Shown piece after piece: positions 46,077-51,328 of a stretch of 51,328 bases of DNA. Source of the DNA: Porphyromonadaceae bacterium (GTDB taxonomy: Bacteria; Bacteroidota; Bacteroidia; Bacteroidales; UBA12481); the NCBI GenBank assembly GCA_007280905.1, contig QYQM01000117.1, forward strand, positions 1 through 51,328. The letters are read 5' to 3'. Made by a program: the position numbers and the translations under genes. Under the pieces are notes generated by a model, which did no database searches, was not told the origin of the DNA, and was given only the letters and a program-made list of their open reading frames with translations. How positions within the stretch are numbered: position 1 is the first letter of the stretch; every line of letters begins with the position of its first letter.

Positions 46077-47549
46077 ATGAAAAAGGCTCTTACCCTCCTT
46101 ATTATCAGCTTCCTAACATTCTGTACAATCCCTAAACAAGCCGATACCCCAACCGTTTCCGCGAATAAAAACGCATCCTTCAGCCTGGAAGGGAAGAAAG
46201 TGATCGTTTATACCACCGCCGATAGCACCAATTACCACCTGACGGCCACTGATACCCTGACCTTTTCCGCTTTTGGGCAACCGCTGGAAACCCAGCCCGG
46301 CGTATTTGTCGATCCGGGGCACCGGTTCCAGACTTTCCTCGGGATCGGAGGGGCCTTCACCGATGCAGCAGCCGAAACTTTTGCCCGGCTACCGGCCGCG
46401 AGGCAATCGGAATTTTTGCTGGCCTGTTTCGACTCGGTCAATGGAATCGGCTACACGTGGGGCCGGACTCACATGAACAGCTGCGATTTTTCGAGCGACA
46501 TGTACACCTATGTGGAGGATGGCGACAAAGAGCTGGCCACCTTCAGCATTGCACATGATGAAAAGTACAAAATCCCTTTGATCAGAAAGGCCATGCAAAC
46601 GGCTGGCAAACTGAACCTGTTCATCAGTTCCTGGAGCCCCCCGGCCTGGATGAAGGACAATAACGACCGGCTGCACGGCGGCAGACTGAAACCGGAATAT
46701 TTCCAGACCTGGGCCAACTATTATGTCAAATACATCCAGGCGTTGGAAAAGGCTGGTGTGCCGGTGTGGGGACTGACGGTACAGAATGAGCCCATGGCCA
46801 GGCAGATCTGGGAAAGCTGCATGTATACGGCAGAGGAGGAGCGCGACTTTATCAAGAACTTCCTCGGACCCACCCTGCACAGCAACAGCCTGGGCGGTAA
46901 GAAACTCATCGCCTGGGACCACAACCGCGACCTGTTATTCCAACGAGCCTCCACCCTGCTGGGCGATCCCGATGCAGCCAAATACATCTGGGGGATCGGG
47001 TTTCATTGGTATGAAGTCTGGAATGGCGGCCGTCAGTATGAAAACGTTAAACGTACCGCCGAAGCCTTCCCGGAAACCAACCTGCTGCTGACCGAAGCCT
47101 GCAATTATCCGTTCAGCTGGCAGACTTTCGGCCAGTGGAAGTGGGGTGAACAATACGGCGAGAATATGATCCATGATTTCAACAATGGCGCCGTTGCCTG
47201 GACCGACTGGAACATTCTGCTGGATGAGACCGGCGGACCCAACCATGTCAACGGATTCTGCTTTGCCCCCATCCATGCCAAAACACAGGAAGGGACCCTG
47301 CATTACATGAACTCCTATTATTATATCGGCCACTTCTCGAAATTCATCCGGCCAGGGGCCAGGCGGGTGGTCAGTTCATCCAGCCGGGTTCAGCTGCTGA
47401 CTACGGCCTTTCTGAACACCAACGGAAAACTTGCGGTTGTGGTCATGAATCAAACCGGCGAAAAGCTCCCGTACCGGATGTATATTGGCAGCCAGGCAGT
47501 AGAAACCATCAGCCTGCCGCATTCCATCCAGACATTGGTGATTCAGTAA
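46077..47549 (+). CDS. GH30 glycosidase (glucosylceramidase / beta-glucosidase type)
   Basis: 490 residues. An N-terminal signal with a possible lipobox (FLTFC, Cys16; the Phe before Cys is unusual) precedes a GH30 TIM barrel: FQTFLGIGGAFTDAAAE (84-100), ISSWSPPAWMKDN (183-195), GLTVQNEPM with acid/base E238 (232-240) and LLLTEACNYP with nucleophile E340. The barrel is followed by a beta-sandwich as usual. Family members cleave beta-glucosyl or beta-xylosyl bonds. It stands alone after the palindromic element; the next gene on the same strand starts 131 bases later. Confidence 0.93.
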   Translation: MKKALTLLIISFLTFCTIPKQADTPTVSANKNASFSLEGKKVIVYTTADSTNYHLTATDTLTFSAFGQPLETQPGVFVDPGHRFQTFLGIGGAFTDAAAETFARLPAARQSEFLLACFDSVNGIGYTWGRTHMNSCDFSSDMYTYVEDGDKELATFSIAHDEKYKIPLIRKAMQTAGKLNLFISSWSPPAWMKDNNDRLHGGRLKPEYFQTWANYYVKYIQALEKAGVPVWGLTVQNEPMARQIWESCMYTAEEERDFIKNFLGPTLHSNSLGGKKLIAWDHNRDLLFQRASTLLGDPDAAKYIWGIGFHWYEVWNGGRQYENVKRTAEAFPETNLLLTEACNYPFSWQTFGQWKWGEQYGENMIHDFNNGAVAWTDWNILLDETGGPNHVNGFCFAPIHAKTQEGTLHYMNSYYYIGHFSKFIRPGARRVVSSSSRVQLLTTAFLNTNGKLAVVVMNQTGEKLPYRMYIGSQAVETISLPHSIQTLVIQ

Positions 47550-47680
47550 ATAGATTCAAATAGAAAGACCATCCGGATATCAACACACTATGTCGCTTCT
47601 CCCGGTGCCTTTTTGCCGGCATGATTTTGTTATCGCGGCATTCCTTTTCCCTACATTTATTGCCTTAATTACATCTCGCC

Positions 47681-50600
47681 ATGAAACTTCATCCCTTGCA
47701 CTTTTTGCCTTCTTTCTTCTTCCTGATTTGTGCCTGCTGCCTATTGCCTACTGCCTACTGCCAACTTCCTACAGACCAGCCAACCAAGGTAAAAGTCGCG
47801 GTGGTGGTCCAGGATCCATTGCTTCCCCAATACGGCGGCAAACGGATGCATGAGGTGATGAAAACCCCGGGCAGGACGTTCATGTGGAACGATCCCCGCG
47901 AACTGAGCAAAGAATATGAGGCTGCTCTGGAGAAGATCAGTCACGGAACCATTCAATATGAGGTGGTTAAGATGATCGATGATACCTTGCTTTTTTCTAA
48001 CCGCAACGACAACAACCAGCCGGTGGGGATGACTGAAATGGTCCGTCTGCTGATAGAGCCCGACTGGAAAACGCTGAAGGGAATCGGTACCCATTTCGAT
48101 TATAAGCGGTTCGTGGAGCATTACGGATTTGACAAGATGCGCGACCGCGATGAGATCAACGAGGTGTGGGTATGGTCGTTTCCCTATGGAGGCATGTGGG
48201 AATCAAACTATTGCGGGAAAACCGGATTCTGGCTCAACTCTGATCCCACCACCACTACAACGAATGAAAAGCTTCTGGTTGTGATGGGGCTCAACTACGA
48301 ACGGAAAATGTCGCTGGCCCTCGAAAGCTACGGCCACCGTTTCGAATCAGTCATGTGGCATTTGTACGGACGGTGGGAAAAGGATGCACCCAACCCGAAC
48401 AATTGGGAGAAATATACCCGTTTTGAAAAGACCCACCCGGGATTGGCTAATATCGGGAACATCCACTTCCCGCCGAACGGCGAGCATGATTACGACTGGA
48501 TCAATAAAACTCCCGTCACCACCTGTGCCGATGGCTGGAACTATTATCCGGATATCAAATCCGATATGACCCGAACGGTGGACTGCACCGAATGGCAATG
48601 CTCACACGAAGGTTATATGACCTGGTGGTTCAGTCATATTCCGCATTTCGAAGGAAGCAACTCCTCTGATGGTCATTTGAATAATTGGTGGCGTTACGTT
48701 GTTAACTGGGAGTCGGCGATTTTGGCAGAGAAGACTATAAGACAAAAAGACTTTAAGACTATAAGACGAGAAGACTATAAGACGGGAAGAATTGGGTTTG
48801 TAAGCAGCGGGGGCGGAGAGGAACAGAAGGCGGCGTTTCAGTATTTGCAGGAGCAGAAACAGTTGCAGGTGCAGGAGGTGAATTGGCCGGGATTGAGAAA
48901 AATCAAGGGACCTGAGGATTGCGGGGTGATCTGGTATCATAAGGCGGATACGGTTTTAACGGCTGCTGATACTTCGAAGCAGACGATCGGTTTGCTGAAA
49001 AAATATGTCGAAGCGGGCGGGAGCCTTTTTCTGACTTTGGATGCAATGCGGTTGCTGCCTTATCTGGGTGTTGAGAAAATGGCTCCAACAGTGAATTATG
49101 TGGAATTGAAAGACGAGGGCAACGGACGGAAGCTTGGACTGCACGGTTTCCGGAGCCATCCGGTATTTGACGGACTTTTAGGTGGGGCGTACACCTATGC
49201 CCCGAAAGAGGATGTGAAGGTTCGGCGGGTGGGTTATTTTGGAGCTTCGGTGCCGCAAGGTAAGGTTGTGGCTGTGGATTGGGCGTATATATTTATCTAT
49301 GAGGATAGTAAGCTGATTACAGAGTATAATCTGGGGAAGGGGAAAATCCTGGCTGCCGGGGCGTATCTTTATTTTAGCCAGCCCAATTACAACCGGGCAC
49401 ATCTGGAGAAATTCACCTCAAATGTGTTTGCGTACCTGAGTGGTGAACATTCCGAATCTCCTGTGAGGTACTGGGATTTTGAGCCCGGCCGGGTAGTTGC
49501 TGCTGATTTTCCTTCGCCTGATTGTACCCGTGGAGCCCCGGTAAATTGGGAGGTGACGCCCAATCCGATTGCCCTGACCAACCCCTCGGGTACTAAGGAT
49601 ATGTGGGACATCGCGGGTGAGCGGATGGTGCTCATGGGCAAGGAGTCGGGCGGAATTGATGAAGTGTGGGCACACCCTTTTATGGCGATACGGGATTATG
49701 AGGTATCCCTGAAATTCCCGAACAATAGCAAATCGATACGACTGAATGAGCTGACTCCCAAAATCAGCGTCGGCCCCGAATCGTTTACCCGTACATACCA
49801 GATAGATAGTAAGATACTCAAAGAAATCATTACTTGTCATCCGACCGATGGCACCGCTGTGATTCATTATGAATATACCGGTAGCGACCCGGTTGAGATC
49901 AATATTGCCTTCAAAAGTAATCTTCGCTTTATGTGGCCCTATTCAGAAAAGGTTACCGGGGCGATTAAATATGGATGGGATAAAGGTCTGAATGGCTGGG
50001 TGATCCAAAACAAGGCCGGAGATTTTGTATCGGTTATCGGGATGAACAGGACCATAAAGGATAAGAAGGCCTCAGCCGGAGAGAGTTTGCTTATGGGTGC
50101 CGGAATGACTGCTGCATTAAATGGGACCGAATGTTTGGATGTGGTTCTGGCCACATCGGCTACCGGTTTAACAGAGGCCATCAGTGCTTATAGCCGGGCG
50201 ATGCGCGATCCGAAGGCTGTTTATCTGGCTTCAGTCGCCAATTCAAAATCGCTTTTTAACGGCAAACTGAGCATCACCGGTCCGGATGCCGATTTCAATA
50301 CCGGTTACAAATGGGCCGTGGTGGGCACCGACCGGTTTATCGTGAATACCCCCGGTGTGGGGCGTTCACTTGTTGCCGGTTATGCTACCACTGATTATGG
50401 CTGGAAGGGAGGGCATAAAGTCAACGGGCGTCCGGGCTATGCCTGGTATTTTGGTCGCGATGCCGTATGGAACGGTTTTGCGGTTTTGGATTACGGTGAT
50501 TTCGACCGGGTGAAAACGGTGCTTGAACTCTTCTCGAGATATCAGGACATATCCGGGAAAATCTATCATGAGTTGACCACTTCGGGAATCGCCCATTACG

Positions 50601-51328
50601 ATGCAGCCGATGCCACTCCGTTGTATATCGCGTTAGCCGGCAAGTATTTACATCACTCCGGTGATACCGCGTCGATCAGGAAAGAGTGGCCGGCGATCAA
50701 AAAAGCGATCGACTTTTGTTATTCCACCGATACCGATGGCGATCATTTGATTGAAAATACCCAGCAGGGTCACGGATGGGAAGAGGGTGGCGATCTGTAC
50801 GGAACACACACTACCCAGTATATGGTTTCGTGCTGGGCCGAGGCTCTGAATCAGGCCGCTTATATGGCCGAAAGTATCGGACTGAAGGATTTGACTGCCA
50901 AATATGAACAAGAGGCCAAAATCGTTCTGGAAAAGCTCAATACCGGTTTCTGGAATCCGGATACCAGGTTCTTTAATCATGGATTGTACAAAGATGGCAC
51001 TTACCTGGCTGTACCCTCGGTAATGACTGCCATACCCGTATACTGGGGACAGATTAAGGATTATAACAAGGCCAGGAGTGTAGTAGAGCAGCTTGCTTCA
51101 TGCAATTTCACAACCGATTGGGGCACGAGGATCGTGAGTGAAAAGGCTAAATTTTTCGCTCCCGGCGGATACCACACCGGAAGCGTGTGGCCGCTGTTCA
51201 CCGGCTGGGCAGCCCTGGGTGATTACGCCGCAGGGAACTCCGCACAGGGATTTTCCAAAATGATGAGCAACCTGCTGGTGTATAAATACTGGTCGCTTGG
51301 TTATATTGAGGAGGTACTCCACGGAACG
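47681..51328 (+). CDS. very large exported protein with glycogen-debranching-type (alpha/alpha)6 domain (3' end outside window)
   Basis: Open from the ATG at 47681 to the window end, 1216 codons with no stop. The signal peptide MKLHPLHFLPSFFFLICACC ends in residues encoded by a word-repeat (47731-47770). Residues about 30-349 are a tryptophan-rich domain I do not recognise (EVWVWSFPYGGMWESN; EWQCSHEGYMTWWFSH). A repeat-coded linker (about 350-370) leads to a Rossmann-like region similar to GATase/ThuA folds (370-585: FVSSGGGEEQ, VEAGGSLFLTLDA). Beta domains (590-850) follow. Residues about 855-1216 match amylo-alpha-1,6-glucosidase/GDE-C barrels (YFGRDAVWNGF, GHGWEEGG, APGGYHTGSVWPLFTGW). Glucan or glycan cleavage is inferred. 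Confidence 0.75.
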   Translation, partial: MKLHPLHFLPSFFFLICACCLLPTAYCQLPTDQPTKVKVAVVVQDPLLPQYGGKRMHEVMKTPGRTFMWNDPRELSKEYEAALEKISHGTIQYEVVKMIDDTLLFSNRNDNNQPVGMTEMVRLLIEPDWKTLKGIGTHFDYKRFVEHYGFDKMRDRDEINEVWVWSFPYGGMWESNYCGKTGFWLNSDPTTTTTNEKLLVVMGLNYERKMSLALESYGHRFESVMWHLYGRWEKDAPNPNNWEKYTRFEKTHPGLANIGNIHFPPNGEHDYDWINKTPVTTCADGWNYYPDIKSDMTRTVDCTEWQCSHEGYMTWWFSHIPHFEGSNSSDGHLNNWWRYVVNWESAILAEKTIRQKDFKTIRREDYKTGRIGFVSSGGGEEQKAAFQYLQEQKQLQVQEVNWPGLRKIKGPEDCGVIWYHKADTVLTAADTSKQTIGLLKKYVEAGGSLFLTLDAMRLLPYLGVEKMAPTVNYVELKDEGNGRKLGLHGFRSHPVFDGLLGGAYTYAPKEDVKVRRVGYFGASVPQGKVVAVDWAYIFIYEDSKLITEYNLGKGKILAAGAYLYFSQPNYNRAHLEKFTSNVFAYLSGEHSESPVRYWDFEPGRVVAADFPSPDCTRGAPVNWEVTPNPIALTNPSGTKDMWDIAGERMVLMGKESGGIDEVWAHPFMAIRDYEVSLKFPNNSKSIRLNELTPKISVGPESFTRTYQIDSKILKEIITCHPTDGTAVIHYEYTGSDPVEINIAFKSNLRFMWPYSEKVTGAIKYGWDKGLNGWVIQNKAGDFVSVIGMNRTIKDKKASAGESLLMGAGMTAALNGTECLDVVLATSATGLTEAISAYSRAMRDPKAVYLASVANSKSLFNGKLSITGPDADFNTGYKWAVVGTDRFIVNTPGVGRSLVAGYATTDYGWKGGHKVNGRPGYAWYFGRDAVWNGFAVLDYGDFDRVKTVLELFSRYQDISGKIYHELTTSGIAHYDAADATPLYIALAGKYLHHSGDTASIRKEWPAIKKAIDFCYSTDTDGDHLIENTQQGHGWEEGGDLYGTHTTQYMVSCWAEALNQAAYMAESIGLKDLTAKYEQEAKIVLEKLNTGFWNPDTRFFNHGLYKDGTYLAVPSVMTAIPVYWGQIKDYNKARSVVEQLASCNFTTDWGTRIVSEKAKFFAPGGYHTGSVWPLFTGWAALGDYAAGNSAQGFSKMMSNLLVYKYWSLGYIEEVLHGT
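47731..47770. repeat. word-repeat inside signal peptide of the large protein
   Basis: TGCCTGCTGCCTATTGCCTA followed by CTGCCTACTGCCAACTTCCT. This is the reverse complement of the CAGTTGGCAGTAAGCAGT family at 36641-36680. It encodes the C-terminal part of the signal peptide and the first mature residues. Confidence 0.75.
48729..48790. repeat. AAGACTATAAGAC word-repeat in interdomain linker
   Basis: AGAAGACTATAAGACAAAAA, GACTTTAAGACTATAAGACG and AGAAGACTATAAGACGGG in series, read in frame as a charged stretch (KTIRQKDFKTIRREDYKTGR) between the N-terminal domain and the GATase-like region. Same family as the intergenic tracts at 852-906 and 35420-35465. Confidence 0.8.

Noticed and set aside
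47590-47853. Small open frame at the start of the large hydrolase
   Set aside because: It is in another frame from the large protein and is not supported by a domain; the ATG at 47681 gives a signal peptide and the long frame.

Overview
The window looks like a chromosomal segment of a Bacteroidota bacterium, probably a free-living or sediment polysaccharide degrader of the Bacteroidales/Marinilabiliales kind. This is inferred from the many exported glycosidases and lipoproteins, two Tat-type Gfo/Idh/MocA enzymes, TAnnTTTG-like promoter words, DUF4432 and TIGR03987 proteins, and short word-repeats between genes. No rRNA, tRNA, CRISPR array, transposase or phage gene was seen. No SusC/SusD pair is present, although glycosidases of six or more families are.

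Layout. 1-3384: the end of an NhaC-type antiporter, then (minus strand) a LolA-like exported protein and an ABC-2 ATPase/permease pair. 3500-10323 (minus): an operon of SSS-family symporter, GH38 alpha-mannosidase and GH78 alpha-L-rhamnosidase. 10434-12124 (plus, divergent): a PfkB sugar kinase and a D-lyxose/mannose isomerase-like cupin. 12184-17898: two tandem M16 peptidase lipoproteins. 17923-19797: a beta-helix lipoprotein resembling GH141. 19925-25871: a tight operon of an SGNH/TIM-barrel fusion, a Tat Gfo/Idh/MocA oxidoreductase, a GH36 alpha-galactosidase and a DUF4432 epimerase-like protein. 25913-29240: housekeeping-type genes (PH/SHOCT membrane protein, ABC-F, DAG-kinase-like). 29318-30936: a decayed GH127 gene. 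31097-34586: an operon of alpha/beta hydrolase, GH109-like enzyme and a UroD/MtaA-superfamily protein. 34970-39910: HsmA-like membrane protein, DDAH-like hydrolase, small membrane protein, possible S1-like protease, PQQ propeller and OB-fold protein. 40041-42680: a cluster of eroded toxin-antitoxin genes. 42710-51328: M28 peptidase, acetylating aldehyde dehydrogenase, GH30 glycosidase and a very large protein ending in a glycogen-debranching-type barrel that runs off the window.

Metabolic reading (inference). Mannosidase and rhamnosidase would free sugars, the SSS carrier would import one of them, and isomerase plus kinase would turn mannose into fructose phosphate, or lyxose into xylulose phosphate. 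The 19925-25871 and 31097-34586 operons combine redox (Gfo/Idh/MocA) and hydrolytic glycoside enzymes.

The most unusual feature is the repeat landscape. Several families of short degenerate word-repeats and palindromes fill almost every gene-end gap, and the same families also lie in frame inside genes: the antiporter loop, three places in GH38, the sugar kinase, a signal peptide and an interdomain linker. One palindromic family has GGTACC-like ends and a shared GGAAAGCAGG core, and occurs both between genes and inside GH38. This resembles the in-frame palindromic elements known from Rickettsia.
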